From: Gemmatimonadota bacterium
GTDB lineage: Bacteria > Gemmatimonadota > Gemmatimonadetes > Longimicrobiales > UBA6960
DNA length: 6,287 bases
Direction of reading: 5' to 3'
Assembly: GCA_019347995.1 (NCBI GenBank)
Contig: JAHWKH010000160.1
Span: forward strand, 1 to 6,287
Shown here: piece by piece, positions 6,235 to 6,287 of the stretch
How the letters are laid out: the number at the start of each line of letters is the position of its first letter
Numbering within the stretch: the first letter of the stretch is position 1
Made by a program: the position numbers and the translations under genes
Notes under the pieces: generated by a model
Databases searched by the model: none
Told to the model about the DNA's origin: nothing
What the model saw: the letters and a program-made list of their open reading frames with translations, nothing else

Positions 6235-6287
6235 CGGGAAGGGTTACCTCGGTCCCATGGTGTTCATCCTTCAGCGCTCGGACGACG
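6221..6287 (-). CDS. Possible C-terminal tail of an upstream minus-strand gene, cut by the window edge
   Basis: Of the three minus-strand frames at the right edge, one stays open for 21 codons (reading ...VVRALKDEHHGTEVTLPGGGT) and stops at TAA 6221-6223. The other two stop sooner. If this is coding, its stop overlaps the GTG start of the permease at 6234 by 14 bases, which would suggest an operon with translational coupling. The stretch is too short to identify or to be sure of; a promoter and leader for the permease is the alternative. Confidence 0.25.
   Translation of the reverse strand, partial: VVRALKDEHHGTEVTLPGGGT

Overview
The window is about 70% GC by eye, with coding frames rich in GC at third codon positions. 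Several traits point to Gemmatimonadota or a close relative, though this is inference from protein style and no marker gene is present. The traits are an orphan ADOP-type (MacB/FtsX-like) permease, a secreted carboxypeptidase-regulatory/TonB-plug protein without a beta-barrel, and a lipoprotein-like segment of the Cys-Gly-Gly-Gly-Ser type.

Layout. (1) Minus strand, 256 to 1: the first 85 codons of a PgeF/YfiH (LACC1-like) protein, which runs off the left edge. (2) 257-397: a 141-bp divergent intergenic region with one AT-richer patch. (3) Plus strand, 398-3226: a complete sucA encoding the 2-oxoglutarate dehydrogenase E1 subunit, 942 aa with all core motifs. No sucB follows it. (4) Plus strand, 3315-4739: a 474-aa exported protein with a signal peptide, a CarboxypepD_reg-like domain, a TonB-plug-like domain and a C-terminal glycine-rich membrane domain, behind a strong ribosome binding site. 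(5) 4740-4806: a short convergent gap with two GC-rich inverted repeats. (6) Minus strand, 6234 to 4807: a 475-aa composite permease whose residues from about 95 onward are the second half of an ADOP permease. Its first ~95 residues are unrelated to ADOP and include a lipoprotein-like stretch. (7) Minus strand at the right edge: possibly the last codons of an upstream gene overlapping the permease start.

These genes do not form an obvious pathway. sucA is central metabolism, pgeF is cell-wall quality control or purine metabolism, and the other two are envelope proteins typical of the lineage. The observation most worth following is the permease N-terminus. A lipoprotein/carboxypeptidase-regulatory start is joined in frame to an ADOP second half at a Val-Glu-Val-Ala-Leu-Ser stretch that could belong to either parent. 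That may be a real gene fusion through short homology or a chimeric assembly. I see no CRISPR array, tRNA, rRNA, insertion sequence or phage gene.
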